From Streptomyces niveus (lineage in GTDB: Bacteria > Actinomycetota > Actinomycetes > Streptomycetales > Streptomycetaceae), in NCBI RefSeq assembly GCF_002009175.1, contig NZ_CP018047.1, positions 2,976,001 to 3,040,000 on the forward strand: DNA of 64,000 nt, read 5' to 3'. How positions within the stretch are numbered: position 1 is the first letter of the stretch; every line of letters begins with the position of its first letter. A program made the position numbers and the translations under genes. The notes beneath the pieces were generated by a model. It saw only the letters and a program-made list of their open reading frames with translations, searched no databases and was not told the DNA's origin. Positions 52,140-61,567 of this stretch are shown here, piece after piece.

Positions 52140-53006
52140 TCAGCCCTGGCGCGGCTGCCCGGCCGCGGCGTCCCGGAGTTCGCCCGCGTCGGGAAGGAGA
52201 CCGGTGATCCGTGTCCAGATCGTCTTGGCTTCCACGCGGACGAGCCTGAAGGTGCTCGCCGGGGTGATCCGCTCCTCGGCCACAGGCTCGGCGGGCAGCT
52301 CCCGCAGCCAGTAGCCGAGGGGGCCGCAGTCCCAGACGGCGAAGCCGCGCGTCTCCGCGGCGTCCTGGCCCTCGTGATGAGTCCGCCAGGCCGAGGTCAG
52401 GCGCCAGCTCGACCGGAGCTCGGAGATCAGGTCGGCGACGAGCGTCAGTGCCGGCTCGCCGAGGTTGCCGCCCGTCATCAGGGCCTGGCGGATCGCCTCA
52501 CGCTCGTCGTCGGCGGACCGTACGAGTCCCCCGCCCTCCAGGACGGCGAGACCCGCCTCGACGGTGCCGATGGTCGTCTCCACGACGGAAGGAACCGTGT
52601 CCGGGCCTGCCGGGGAGCGCTGTGAGCGCTGGAGGTTCACCATGTCGGAGAGCTTCCACACCAGCGTCTTCGGTTCGAGCAGGGAGTACTCGGCCTCGGT
52701 CACGCCCGGCCACGCCTCGTGCGCGACGACGTGGTCCGTGCCGATGAGCATGCCGTGATGCAGCTTGCCCTGACGGCCGGCGGCCTCCAGCGAGATGACG
52801 ACGCCGGGGGTGAGGACCGTCTCCATCAGCGGCAGCAGCGCGGCGGAGAGCTTCCCGTCCTCATCGACCAGACCGCAGTCGAACAACTCCTTCTGGGCCG
52901 CCGCGAGTTCGTCGGCCACCTCGTTCCCTGTCGCCAACGCGCAGAGCACGATCACGTGCTCGTCCGCCAGCCGGAAGCGGGAGCGGGAAATGTCGAATGA
53001 AGGCAT
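52140..53006 (-). CDS. EspG-like type VII secretion-associated protein (locus 2)
   Basis: 288 residues, ATG 53006 with a weak purine site. Soluble: VIVLCALATGNEVADELAAA, a core LTPGVVISLEAAGRQGKLHH then IGTDHVVAHEAWPGVTEAEY, and PKTLVWKLSDMVNLQRSQRS. Size and the alternating beta/helix pattern resemble EspG chaperones that hold PE/PPE cargo in mycobacteria, but I cannot confirm it by eye. Last gene of the 55628-52140 series, 21 bp after the 203-residue gene. Confidence 0.6.
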   Translation of the reverse strand: MPSFDISRSRFRLADEHVIVLCALATGNEVADELAAAQKELFDCGLVDEDGKLSAALLPLMETVLTPGVVISLEAAGRQGKLHHGMLIGTDHVVAHEAWPGVTEAEYSLLEPKTLVWKLSDMVNLQRSQRSPAGPDTVPSVVETTIGTVEAGLAVLEGGGLVRSADDEREAIRQALMTGGNLGEPALTLVADLISELRSSWRLTSAWRTHHEGQDAAETRGFAVWDCGPLGYWLRELPAEPVAEERITPASTFRLVRVEAKTIWTRITGLLPDAGELRDAAAGQPRQG

Positions 53007-53027
53007 ACATACTCACTTGGTAGTCGC

Positions 53028-53639
53028 TCATCCCAGCAAATTGAGCCAGAAGGTAATGATCCTTGAGAAGCCCGCCCGTACGGCGCCGAGCTTTGTGAGC
53101 ACGGACCGGTTGACTCCGCAGAAAAGAGCCGCGAGACAGACATCGACGGGCAGGACCCGGCCCACCGCCTGCACGGTTGCCTTTTTGCCGCTTCCGCGCC
53201 CCGACTGACGCACGGTGACGACGGCGCCGGGGTCTTCGGCGCCGGGGTGCCGGGACAGCGTGTACGCCCAGCGGTTGATCGCCGTGAGCGTGTACGCGTC
53301 GCCCAGATACGTCATACGCAGGGAGCGACCTCGGTGCGTCTGCGCCCACCGGTTCCGGCTCATCCGCACGACCTCGTCGCCCACCCGTAGCGTCGCCCGG
53401 TTGAGGGTCGGCATGAACACGACCTCCGTGTGGATGCCACGCGTCTCGAACGTGGCCGTGGGTATCAGAGCACCCTCCACAGCCGTGACGATCTTTTCAC
53501 GCGCATAAGGGCCCGCCGGGTACACCACCCGGATGTCGCCGAACTCCGGAGACGTGCCCAGCCAGCCGGACTGCTTTCGCCCGACCGGAGATGTCCCCTT
53601 CCAGGAGGCCAGCGTGAACGGGCCGATGGTCGTGTGCAT
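53028..53639 (-). CDS. Unknown protein in type VII-like locus 2
   Basis: 203 residues; ATG 53639 after GAGGGAAAG. Soluble, basic, beta-rich: MHTTIGPFTLASWKGTSPVG, DIRVVYPAGPYAREKIVTAV, FMPTLNRATLRVGDEVVRMS. A hydrophobic, Cys-containing end follows (LPVDVCLAALFCGVNRSVLT). No family recognised. Twelve bases separate it from the WXG-type gene upstream, so the two are cotranscribed. Codon use and base composition are slightly less GC-rich than neighbours. Confidence 0.68.
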   Translation of the reverse strand: MHTTIGPFTLASWKGTSPVGRKQSGWLGTSPEFGDIRVVYPAGPYAREKIVTAVEGALIPTATFETRGIHTEVVFMPTLNRATLRVGDEVVRMSRNRWAQTHRGRSLRMTYLGDAYTLTAINRWAYTLSRHPGAEDPGAVVTVRQSGRGSGKKATVQAVGRVLPVDVCLAALFCGVNRSVLTKLGAVRAGFSRIITFWLNLLG

Positions 53640-53651
53640 GACTTTCCCTCG

Positions 53652-55103
53652 CTAGTCGAACGGGTTGAGGGCGCCGCCCAGCTTCTTCGCCCCGTCGGCG
53701 ATGCCGTCACCGATGTCCGAGGCCTTGTCGCCCACCCAGTCGCCGGCCGTGTCGAGCCCCTTGCCGATGGCCTCGTGGTTGTCCCAGACCAGAGCGCCGG
53801 CATACAGCACGCCCGTGCCGATCGCCAGGCCGGCCGTGACCGGGTTGGGCGCCACGGTCAGCGCGGTCATCGACGCGTTGAACGCCGTTCCCGTGAGGTC
53901 GGTGGCGAACTTCGAGGGATCGGCCTTGATCATATCGGTGTTGTACGTGGTCAAATTGGCCACGCCGTAGGCCGTTGCCGCGACGCCGCCGACGACACCC
54001 GCGCCCCGGAGCCATCCGGCCGCCGACGCGGCGTTCGCGAGGCCCCCGGTCTGCGCGACCCTCACGAGATTGGCCTCGGTGGCCGTCGGTACGATCCAGG
54101 TACCGTTCCGCAGGTACGTGCCGAACTGGGCCGCTTCGTCGGACCCGGTGAGGGCGCCGACCAGGCCTGGAGGAACCTTGCTCAACAGGCTTCCGGGCAC
54201 GGCCGCGGCCAGGCGGGGGTTGACGAAGTTGGCGAGCGTGGTGCCGGCCGCAGTGATGTCTTTGCCCGACTTCAGGTAGCTGAACAGTTTCCAGGCAGTG
54301 CCCGCGGTCCCGACGCCCGCGGCCACGAAAGCGCCTGCGGTGACCGTGCCGTTCTGAACCGCGGCAAACAGTTCCGCGAGCCGCTTGCTGCCGGTCCCCT
54401 TCTCCACGGCCTCCTTCTGGAGACGTGCGATGTAGTCGTCGATCGTCTCGTTGTCCCGCATCCCCAGCGACGCGAGCTCCATGCGGTCCCGCTTCTGCTG
54501 GTCGTCCGCCTTCGCGACGTTGCCGGCGTTGCCGTTGAAGCCGCCCGCCGTGCCGTCGTTCTTGCCGCCGCCACTGTCCTTGGCAACGGCTTCGAGGTCC
54601 TTCTGGAAGTCCTTGTCCGCGTCATCGACGGCCTTCACGCAGGCCTTGATGGACTCGGCCCAGGACTGCTCGCTGTCCCGGACGCTCTTGGCGTAGTCCG
54701 GGTCGTGACGGAGCGCGTTGCGCTCGCTCTCGGTGGCACTCTCGTAGTCGAAGGCGACATTGCCCTGCTCCGAGACCCTCATGCCCGCCTTGATGGCGTC
54801 GGCGCGCGTGGTCTCCAGTCTCTTCTTCAACTCGACGAACTGGTCGTGCGCGTTGCGCAGCAGTGTCGACGTCGCGTTCGCCTGCGTCTGGGCGGCCTGG
54901 TACTCGTACCGGGTGGCCGCGAAGTTCAGGGACGCCGCGTCGGCGCTCTCCCCCTGCCAGACATCACCGAGCGTTATTTTCTGCACGCCGTCCCGGTAGC
55001 GCTTCTCGACCTTCCCGAATTCCTCGGCCATCGACTTCCACATGTCGGCGGCGGAGGAGAGCTTCCCGAAGTCGGTGGTCATGACTTCGCGATATGTCAG
55101 CAT
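53652..55103 (-). CDS. WXG-like N-terminal protein, putative type VII cargo (locus 2)
   Basis: 483 residues; ATG 55103 after AGGGG. N-terminal helical part: TDF at 10-12, W22, WQG turn at 49-51, then NAHDQFVELKKRLETTRADA. This mirrors the protein at 43449. A Gly/Asn linker (DSGGGKNDGTAGGFNGNAGN) leads to a helical, Ala/Gly-rich half with possible membrane stretches (AGAFVAAGVGTAGTAWKLF, AGVVGGVAATAYGVAN, AGLAIGTGVLYAGALV) and an end KLGGALNPFD. Long WXG proteins of this kind are typical actinobacterial type VII substrates. The C-terminal half could be membrane-inserting; it is not a known toxin domain. Confidence 0.68.
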   Translation of the reverse strand: MLTYREVMTTDFGKLSSAADMWKSMAEEFGKVEKRYRDGVQKITLGDVWQGESADAASLNFAATRYEYQAAQTQANATSTLLRNAHDQFVELKKRLETTRADAIKAGMRVSEQGNVAFDYESATESERNALRHDPDYAKSVRDSEQSWAESIKACVKAVDDADKDFQKDLEAVAKDSGGGKNDGTAGGFNGNAGNVAKADDQQKRDRMELASLGMRDNETIDDYIARLQKEAVEKGTGSKRLAELFAAVQNGTVTAGAFVAAGVGTAGTAWKLFSYLKSGKDITAAGTTLANFVNPRLAAAVPGSLLSKVPPGLVGALTGSDEAAQFGTYLRNGTWIVPTATEANLVRVAQTGGLANAASAAGWLRGAGVVGGVAATAYGVANLTTYNTDMIKADPSKFATDLTGTAFNASMTALTVAPNPVTAGLAIGTGVLYAGALVWDNHEAIGKGLDTAGDWVGDKASDIGDGIADGAKKLGGALNPFD

Positions 55104-55184
55104 GCTCGTTTCCCCTGGGGCGCTTCAGAGTCCAGCGGTGGCTGTGGCCAGCGGTGGCGGAGTCCTGCGGTGGCCTGCGGCGGC

Positions 55185-55628
55185 TCACTGGTAACCGTCG
55201 AACGCCGACGGTGTCTTGATGCCGTAGAGCTCGGCGCGACGCGCGGTGTCGACCCCCGAGAGGGTGCCGACCGTGCTCTTGAGGCCGTCACGCTCCTTGC
55301 TCAGGCGGCCCATGAGTGTCTTCACCTGGCCGTCCCAAGTGGTCTGCAGCTTTTTGATCGCCGCCGCGCTCGCCCATCCACTGAGGGCGCCGACAGCGCC
55401 GGTGTTGGCCTCGTCCGCGTGGTTGCCCGCTTTTTTGGTGCTGGTCAGCAGCTCACTGTCGATGGTGCCGGCGGCGGCGTTCTTCTCGGCCGGCGTCGAC
55501 AGGAGCTTCGACGTGCCGCCGGGACTCGATGCGGGGCCGTCCGCGGGAAACTGGTTCAACCGCATGGCCGTGGAGCCCTGTTCAGCCGCCTCGGCCCGCT
55601 GCGCGGGCCCGTCCTCGCCGAAGCTCAT
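55185..55628 (-). CDS. Small helical protein, type VII-secretion-like (locus 2)
   Basis: 147 residues from ATG 55628. An acidic, disordered start, then two helical blocks: EKNAAAGTIDSELLTSTKKA and GALSGWASAAAIKKLQTTWD with GQVKTLMGRLSKERDGLKST. The 'GW.SAAA......W..Q' pattern is shared with the protein at 43033. Probable dimerising ESX-type partner of the following 483-residue protein. First gene of the locus; 81 bp before the next gene. Confidence 0.65.
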   Translation of the reverse strand: MSFGEDGPAQRAEAAEQGSTAMRLNQFPADGPASSPGGTSKLLSTPAEKNAAAGTIDSELLTSTKKAGNHADEANTGAVGALSGWASAAAIKKLQTTWDGQVKTLMGRLSKERDGLKSTVGTLSGVDTARRAELYGIKTPSAFDGYQ

Positions 55629-55824
55629 GGTGCGCCAACCCCCGATGTTGGTGATCACGATTTCGAGTCGCACTATATGTTCGGCACCGCAGGGCACCGA
55701 AATCGACCCTGCGCTTGCCTCGCCTCCGGTTTCCCTCCGTACACCTCGACGCCCCGCACGCCACACGTGACCACGTGATCCACCCCACCCCCCACAACCA
55801 CCCCCCACCCCCGACAATGGCGAC

Positions 55825-56829
55825 GTGATCACACCGTCTTCGCCGTCACAGAGCAGCGTCCAGCGTCGGGCCGAGCATGGGCCGACACCCTTCGTCGATC
55901 TCAGTCGCGCCGAGTGGAGCGCGCTGCGTGACAAGACGCCGCTGCCGCTCAGTGCCGAGGAGGTCGAGCGGCTGCGCGGGCTCGGGGACGTCATCGATCT
56001 GGACGAGGTGCGGGACGTCTATCTGCCGCTGTCCCGGCTGCTCAATCTGTACGTGCAGGCCACCGGCCAGTTGCGGGGCGCGCTCAACACCTTCCTCGGG
56101 GAGGCCGGCAACGGGCACGGCGCCCAGCGCGGCACGCCCTTCGTGATAGGGGTCGCCGGGAGCGTGGCCGTCGGGAAGTCGACCGTCGCGCGGCTCCTCC
56201 AGGCGCTGCTCGCCCGCTGGCCCGAGCACCCGCGCGTGGAGCGGGTGACCACCGACGGGTTCCTGCTGCCGATGAAGGAGCTGAAGGCGCGCGGCCTGAT
56301 GTCGAGGAAGGGCTTCCCGGAGTCGTACGACCGCCGGGCGCTGACCCGCTTCGTCGCCGACATCAAGGCCGGCAAGGACGAGGTGTCCGCGCCCGTCTAC
56401 TCGCATCTGAAGTACGACATCGTGCCGGACGAGCGGCTCGTCGTACGGCGCCCCGACATCCTCATCGTCGAGGGCCTGAACGTCCTCCAGCCCGCCCTCC
56501 CCGGCCAGGACGGACGGACGCGCGTCGGGCTGGCCGACTTCTTCGACTTCAGCGTGTACGTCGACGCGCGCGCCGAGGACATCGAGAGCTGGTATCTGAA
56601 CCGCTTCCGGGAGCTACGTGAGACGGCGTTCCAGAATCCGTCCTCGTACTTCCGGAAGTACACCCAGGTCTCGGAGGACGAGGCCCTCACCTACGCGCGC
56701 ACCACCTGGCGCACCGTCAACCGCCTCAATCTGCTGGAGAACGTGGCGCCGACCCGCGGCCGCGCCACCCTGGTCCTGCGCAAGGGACCGGACCACAAGG
56801 TCCAGCGGCTGTCGCTGCGCAAACTCTGA
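55825..56829 (+). CDS. coaA: Pantothenate kinase (type I)
   Basis: 334 residues, GTG start. First step of coenzyme A synthesis. P-loop [20 protein letters not shown] (about 111-119 carries the GSVAVGKST core), [20 protein letters not shown], the substrate region [44 protein letters not shown] and [20 protein letters not shown]. All hallmarks present. Convergent with glmM. Confidence 0.95.
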   Translation: MITPSSPSQSSVQRRAEHGPTPFVDLSRAEWSALRDKTPLPLSAEEVERLRGLGDVIDLDEVRDVYLPLSRLLNLYVQATGQLRGALNTFLGEAGNGHGAQRGTPFVIGVAGSVAVGKSTVARLLQALLARWPEHPRVERVTTDGFLLPMKELKARGLMSRKGFPESYDRRALTRFVADIKAGKDEVSAPVYSHLKYDIVPDERLVVRRPDILIVEGLNVLQPALPGQDGRTRVGLADFFDFSVYVDARAEDIESWYLNRFRELRETAFQNPSSYFRKYTQVSEDEALTYARTTWRTVNRLNLLENVAPTRGRATLVLRKGPDHKVQRLSLRKL

Positions 56830-56860
56830 GCGTGCTTCCAGGAGCTGGGGAAGCGGGGAA

Positions 56861-56900
56861 GCGGGGCGGCGCCCGGAAGCCGATGCCCGGCACGCCCCGC
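56861..56900. terminator. Convergent coaA/glmM hairpin
   Basis: 8-bp arms GCGGGGCG (56861-56868) and CGCCCCGC (56893-56900), with CCCGG repeats inside the 24-nt loop. It lies between convergent genes. Confidence 0.45.
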
Positions 56901-56911
56901 CCCCAACTCCG

Positions 56912-58270
56912 TTATCCCAGAGTCGACTTCACCACGTCCGCCAGCCGGCCCGCCACCGCCCGCGCCTGCTCGATGTCGGCCGCCTCCACCATCACCCGGA
57001 CCAGCGGCTCCGTACCCGAGGAGCGCAGCAGTACCCGGCCGGTCGTGCCGAGCTGCTGCTCGGCCTCCGTGACCGCCGTCGCCAGCTCCGCCGAGGTCGT
57101 GACGCGCGACTTGTCCACGTCCCGCACGTTCACCAGTACCTGCGGCAGCCGCCGCATCACGCCCGCGAGGTCCGCCAGCGAACGGCCCGTGCTCGCCACG
57201 CGCGCCGCCAGCATCAGGCCGGTCAGCGTGCCGTCGCCGGTCGTCGCGTGGTCGAGCACGATGACGTGCCCGGACTGCTCGCCGCCCAGCGCGTAACCGT
57301 GCTCCTTCATCGACTCCAGTACGTAGCGGTCGCCGACCGCCGTCTGTACGAGGGTGATGCCCTCCCGCTCCATCGCGATCTTGAAGCCGAGGTTGGACAT
57401 GACCGTGCCCACCACCGCGTCGCCGCGCAGCGTGCCCGCCTCGCGCATCGCGAGGGCCAGCACGGCCAGGATCTGGTCGCCGTCGACCTCCTCGCCCGCC
57501 GCGTCCACGGCGAGGCAGCGGTCGGCGTCGCCGTCGTGCGCGATGCCGAGGTCCGCGCCGTGCTCGACGACCGCGGCCTTCAGCAGGCCGAGGTGCGTGG
57601 ATCCGCAGCCGTCGTTGATGTTCAGGCCGTCCGGCTCGGCGCCGATCGTGATGATCTCCGCGCCCGCGCGGGTGAACGCCTCCGGCGACACCCGGGCGGC
57701 GGCGCCGTGCGCCTCGTCCAGGACGACCTTGAGCCCTTCGAGGCGGTTCGGCAGCACGCCGATGAGATGCGCGACGTACTGGTCGAAGCCCTCGTCGTAG
57801 CTGCGGACCCGGCCCACGCCCGCACCGGTCGGCCGCTCCCACGGGGCCCCGGTGCGGTGCTCGTCGTACACGCTCTCGATCCGGTCCTCCAGCTCGTCGG
57901 CCAGCTTGTGGCCGCCGCGCGCGAAGAACTTGATGCCGTTGTCCGGCATGGCGTTGTGGCTCGCGGAGAGCATCACGCCGAGGTCGGCGCCCAGCGCCCC
58001 GGTGAGATACGCCACCGCGGGGGTGGGCAGCACACCGACGCGCAGGACGTCCACGCCCGCGCTCGCGAGACCCGCCACCACGGCGGCCTCCAGGAACTCG
58101 CCCGACGCACGCGGATCGCGGCCGACGACCGCTGTCGCCCGATGGCCCTCGAACGTGCCCGCCTCGGCAAGTACATGCGCCGCGGCGACCGACAGGCCGA
58201 GCGCCAGCTCCGCCGTCAGATCCGCGTTGGCGATGCCGCGCACGCCGTCCGTGCCGAAGAGTCGTCCCAC
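56912..58270 (-). CDS. glmM: Phosphoglucosamine mutase
   Basis: 452 residues. Converts glucosamine 6-phosphate to glucosamine 1-phosphate. [12 protein letters not shown] at the start, phosphoserine loop [17 protein letters not shown] (Ser about 101), magnesium loop [16 protein letters not shown], sugar loop [13 protein letters not shown] and phosphate loop [17 protein letters not shown] are all intact. With glmS in the same window it gives two of the three UDP-GlcNAc steps. 150 bp after rpsI with a terminator between. Confidence 0.96.
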   Translation of the reverse strand: MGRLFGTDGVRGIANADLTAELALGLSVAAAHVLAEAGTFEGHRATAVVGRDPRASGEFLEAAVVAGLASAGVDVLRVGVLPTPAVAYLTGALGADLGVMLSASHNAMPDNGIKFFARGGHKLADELEDRIESVYDEHRTGAPWERPTGAGVGRVRSYDEGFDQYVAHLIGVLPNRLEGLKVVLDEAHGAAARVSPEAFTRAGAEIITIGAEPDGLNINDGCGSTHLGLLKAAVVEHGADLGIAHDGDADRCLAVDAAGEEVDGDQILAVLALAMREAGTLRGDAVVGTVMSNLGFKIAMEREGITLVQTAVGDRYVLESMKEHGYALGGEQSGHVIVLDHATTGDGTLTGLMLAARVASTGRSLADLAGVMRRLPQVLVNVRDVDKSRVTTSAELATAVTEAEQQLGTTGRVLLRSSGTEPLVRVMVEAADIEQARAVAGRLADVVKSTLG

Positions 58271-58325
58271 AGCTGTCCCTCCGAAAAGTGCTCAGAAATT
58301 GCCCCGAAGAGCCCGGAAAACGAAC

Positions 58326-58355
58326 GCCCCGGCGGCACAAGAGTGCCGCCGGGGC
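58326..58355 (-). terminator. Terminator of rplM-rpsI operon
   Basis: Perfect 13-bp stem (GCCCCGGCGGCAC/GTGCCGCCGGGGC), loop AAGA, 66 bp past the rpsI stop. Confidence 0.85.
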
Positions 58356-58420
58356 GAACATATGCCATACATACGCCGTACGACCGTAAGGGCCATGGCG
58401 CGGTAGGGCCGAGCCAGCGT

Positions 58421-58948
58421 TTAGCGCTTGCTGTACTGCGGCGCCTTGCGGGCCTTCTTGAGACCGGCCTTCTTGCGCTCGACCGCGCGGTCGTCGCGGC
58501 TCAGGAAGCCGGCCTTCTTCAGCGGGGCGCGGTTGTTGTCCACGTCCGCCTCGTTCAGCGAGCGGGCCACGCCGAGGCGCAGCGCGCCGGCCTGGCCGGA
58601 GACGCCGCCACCCGAGATACGGGCGATGACGTCGTAGCGGTTGTCGAGCTCGAGCACCTTGAAGGGCTCGTTGACAGCCTGCTGGTGAACCTTGTTCGGG
58701 AAGTAGTCCTCGAGCGAGCGACCGTTGATCTTCCACTTGCCGGTGCCCGGAACGATCCGGACGCGGGCGATGGCGTTCTTACGACGGCCCAGGCCGGCGG
58801 CCGGCTGGGGGTCGCCGAAGCGGGAAGCCAGCGACTCGGAGGTGTACTCGCCCTCGACGGGGGTCTCCGACTCGAAGGTCGTCACCTCGGCGAAGGTCTC
58901 CTCGCCCTCGGTGGCGTCCACGGGGGTCTCTGCAGTGGTCTCGGCCAC
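58421..58948 (-). CDS. rpsI: 30S ribosomal protein S9
   Basis: 175 residues, about 45 more than E. coli S9: an acidic N-terminal extension ([20 protein letters not shown]) is usual in actinobacteria. Core: [59 protein letters not shown] and the C-terminal [12 protein letters not shown] tail that reaches the P-site tRNA. Cotranscribed with rplM, 42 bp apart. Confidence 0.97.
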   Translation of the reverse strand: MAETTAETPVDATEGEETFAEVTTFESETPVEGEYTSESLASRFGDPQPAAGLGRRKNAIARVRIVPGTGKWKINGRSLEDYFPNKVHQQAVNEPFKVLELDNRYDVIARISGGGVSGQAGALRLGVARSLNEADVDNNRAPLKKAGFLSRDDRAVERKKAGLKKARKAPQYSKR

Positions 58949-58990
58949 GATGTTCCTCAGATTTCTTGTCGTCTTAGGCGGTGGCCGGAA

Positions 58991-59434
58991 TTACTGCGCG
59001 ACCTGGGTGATCTCGAACGGGACCGGCTGCTGGGCAGCGTGCGGGTGCTGGTCCCCCGCGTAGACCTTCAGCTTCGAGAGCATCTGACGGCCCAGGGTGT
59101 TCTTGGGGATCATGCCCTTGATGGCCTTCTCGACGGCCTTCTCGGGGTTCTTGGCGAGCAGCTCGTCGTAACGGACGGAGCGCAGACCACCCGGGTACCC
59201 GGAGTGGCGGTACGCCATCTTCTGGGTCTTCTTGTTGCCGGACAGGTGGACCTTGTCGGCGTTGATGATGACGACGAAGTCGCCCATGTCCATGTGAGGG
59301 GCGTAGATCGGCTTGTGCTTGCCCCGGAGGAGGTTCGCTGCCGTAGTCGCCAGACGGCCCAGGACGATGTCCTGCGCGTCGATGATGTGCCACTGGCGCG
59401 TGACATCGCCGGGCTTGGGGCTGTACGTACGCAC
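58991..59434 (-). CDS. rplM: 50S ribosomal protein L13
   Basis: 147 residues. [60 protein letters not shown] and [20 protein letters not shown] are the family blocks. First gene of the rplM-rpsI operon. A vegetative promoter lies about 180 bp upstream. Confidence 0.97.
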   Translation of the reverse strand: MRTYSPKPGDVTRQWHIIDAQDIVLGRLATTAANLLRGKHKPIYAPHMDMGDFVVIINADKVHLSGNKKTQKMAYRHSGYPGGLRSVRYDELLAKNPEKAVEKAIKGMIPKNTLGRQMLSKLKVYAGDQHPHAAQQPVPFEITQVAQ

Positions 59435-59613
59435 GGTCGTAGCCTTCGCTTCTTCAGTGAGTGGGTCCTGACAAGGCCACCCGGACGATCACGACAGCCC
59501 TGGCAGACATACGGGGACGCAACCCGTGCCTGCCGCTGGATCATCGGCCCGGTGGACCGGCGTAAGGGCCTCTCACGTGAGAATGAACAAGCCAATACGC
59601 ATAACGAACCAGA

Positions 59614-59643
59614 AGGATACCCAGGGTGCGCCGTACGGGTCAA
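59614..59643 (-). promoter_or_regulatory. Vegetative (HrdB-type) promoter of rplM-rpsI
   Basis: On the minus strand TTGACC (59643-59638), 18 bp, TATCCT (59619-59614). The start near 59607 implies a 173-nt leader, long enough for autoregulation by a ribosomal protein. Confidence 0.7.
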
Positions 59644-59705
59644 AACGAGGCCCCGGCAAGGCCGTCCGCCGACCGCCCGGCACCGAGGGCGCCTTTGAAA
59701 CCCCT

Positions 59706-59818
59706 CCGGCGTTTGAGGGGCCGGGCCCGGGGCGGAGCCCCGGTTCGGGAAGGGGCGGGTCGGGGAAGACCGCCGCAGGCGCACCCACCCGCCCCGGACC
59801 CTGGTCCTCAAACGCCGG
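59706..59818. repeat. Interspersed inverted-repeat element
   Basis: 13-bp arms CCGGCGTTTGAGG (59706-59718) and CCTCAAACGCCGG (59806-59818) enclose 87 bp that contain a GC-rich hairpin (CGGGGC-GGAG-CCCCG type). CCTCAAACGCCGG is a motif I recall as frequent between Streptomyces genes, so this may be a REP/MITE-like unit or a repeated terminator element. Confidence 0.6.
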
Positions 59819-59850
59819 ACCGGCCGAAGAAGATCACCGCCCCCGCGAAC

Positions 59851-61473
59851 CTACCGCGCGCGCACCACCCGGCGCTCGTCCCAGACCGGCTCCGCCGACT
59901 CCCGCACCACTCCGTCCGAACCGAACACCAGATACCGGTCGAAGGTCTTCGCGAACCACCGGTCGTGGGTCACGGCCAGCACCGTCCCCTCGTACGCCTC
60001 CAGACCGTCCTGGAGGGCCTCCGCCGACTCCAGGTCCAGGTTGTCCGTCGGCTCGTCCAGCAGCAGCGCCGTCGTCCCGCGCAGCTCCAGCAGCAGGATC
60101 TGGAAGCGCGCCTGCTGCCCGCCCGACAGCTTGTCGAACGGCTGGTCCCCCTGCCGCTCCAGCTCGTACCGGCGCAGCACGCTCATCGCGCCGCCCCGGT
60201 CCTTCGCGTGCTCGGTCCACAGGATGTCGACCAGGCTCCGCCCCAGCAGCTCCGGATGCGCGTGCGTCTGCGCGAAGTGGCCGGCCACGACCCGAGCGCC
60301 CAGCTTCCACTCCCCCGTGTGCGCGACCGACGGATCGCCCGCCAGCAGCCGCAGGAAGTGCGACTTGCCCGAGCCGTTCGACCCGAGCACCGCGACCCGC
60401 TCGCCGTAGTAGATCTCCAGCGAGAACGGCTTCATCAGCCCGGTCAGCTCCAGGTTCGCGCAGGTCACCGCCCGCACCCCGGTCCGGCCGCCCTTGAGCC
60501 GCATCCGGATCTCCTGCTCGCGCGGCGGCTCCGGCGGCGGCCCTGCGTCCTCGAACTTCTTGAAGCGCGTCTGCATCGCCCGGTAGCGCGACGCCATGTC
60601 CGGGCTGATCGCCGCCTGCTGCCGCAGCCGGAAAACCAGCGCCTTCAGCCTCGCGTGCTCCTCGTCCCAGCGCCGCTTCAGCTCCTCGAAGCGCGCGAAC
60701 CGCTCCTTGCGGGCCTCGTGGTACGTACCGAAACCGCCGCCGTGCACCCAGACGTCCGACCCGGCCGGGCCCGGCTCCACGCTCACGATCCGCTTCGCCG
60801 TGCGCGCCAGCAGCTCGCGGTCGTGGGAGACGAACAGCACGGTCTTGCGGGTCTCCTCCAGCCGCTCCTCCAGCCACCGCTTCCCGGGCACGTCGAGGTA
60901 GTTGTCGGGCTCGTCGAGCAGCAGGACCTCGTCGGGCCCGCGCAGCAGCGCTTCCAGCACGAGCCGTTTCTGCTCACCGCCGCTGAGCGTCTTCAGCGCG
61001 CGCCACTGCGCCTTCTCGTACGGGACGCCGAGCGCCGCCACTGTGCAGATGTCCCACAGGGTCTCGGCCTCGTACCCGCGCGCCTCCGCCCAGTCGCTCA
61101 GCGCCTGCGCGTAATCCATCTGCGCGGCTTCGTCGTCCCGCTCCATGATCGCGGTCTCGGCGCGGTCCACGGCCCGTGCCGCTTCCCTGATCCGCGGCTG
61201 GGCGACGGAGACCAGCAGGTCACGGACGGTGCGTTCGTCCCGTACGGAGCCGACGAACTGCTCCATCACACCGAGGCCGCCGGACACGGTGACCGTCCCG
61301 CCGTGCGGCTGGAGGTCCCCCGCCATCAGCCGCAGCAGCGTCGTCTTGCCCGCGCCGTTGGCTCCCACGAGCGCGACGACGGCGCCCTCGCCCACCCGGA
61401 ACGAGGCGTCGCCGAGCAGCACCCGTCCGTCCGGTAGGTAGTACTCCAGGTGCGCGGCCTCCAGATGTCCCAT
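59851..61473 (-). CDS. ABC-F family ATPase
   Basis: 540 residues from ATG 61473 (MGHLEAAHLEYY); an ATG three codons upstream is also open. Two ABC domains in one chain and no membrane helix, so it is not a transporter. First site: GANGAGKTTLLRL, LSGGEQKRLVLEALL, LLLDEPDNYLD; second: GSNGSGKSHFLRLLAG, LSGGQQARFQILLLEL, LLLDEPTDNLD. The linker of about 80 residues (FARFEELKRRWDEEHARLKA) is helical. ABC-F proteins act on the ribosome, in translation rescue or antibiotic resistance; the exact branch cannot be fixed. Confidence 0.9.
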   Translation of the reverse strand: MGHLEAAHLEYYLPDGRVLLGDASFRVGEGAVVALVGANGAGKTTLLRLMAGDLQPHGGTVTVSGGLGVMEQFVGSVRDERTVRDLLVSVAQPRIREAARAVDRAETAIMERDDEAAQMDYAQALSDWAEARGYEAETLWDICTVAALGVPYEKAQWRALKTLSGGEQKRLVLEALLRGPDEVLLLDEPDNYLDVPGKRWLEERLEETRKTVLFVSHDRELLARTAKRIVSVEPGPAGSDVWVHGGGFGTYHEARKERFARFEELKRRWDEEHARLKALVFRLRQQAAISPDMASRYRAMQTRFKKFEDAGPPPEPPREQEIRMRLKGGRTGVRAVTCANLELTGLMKPFSLEIYYGERVAVLGSNGSGKSHFLRLLAGDPSVAHTGEWKLGARVVAGHFAQTHAHPELLGRSLVDILWTEHAKDRGGAMSVLRRYELERQGDQPFDKLSGGQQARFQILLLELRGTTALLLDEPTDNLDLESAEALQDGLEAYEGTVLAVTHDRWFAKTFDRYLVFGSDGVVRESAEPVWDERRVVRAR

Positions 61474-61567
61474 GCTCCGCATTGTGGGGGCCGGACCCCC
61501 GCTCCCCCAACCCAATTCCGTTGCCGCCCGGAACCGGAACCCCCTTCGCGCCGTCTAAACTCCCGCC

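Larger units (their letters stand above)
59435..59850. other. rplM leader and downstream region of ABC-F gene
   Basis: 416 bp without a gene. The rplM-proximal half is the probable mRNA leader (59435-59607) and its promoter (59614-59643). The other half holds the long inverted-repeat element (59706-59818), which lies just beyond the ABC-F stop. Confidence 0.7.
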
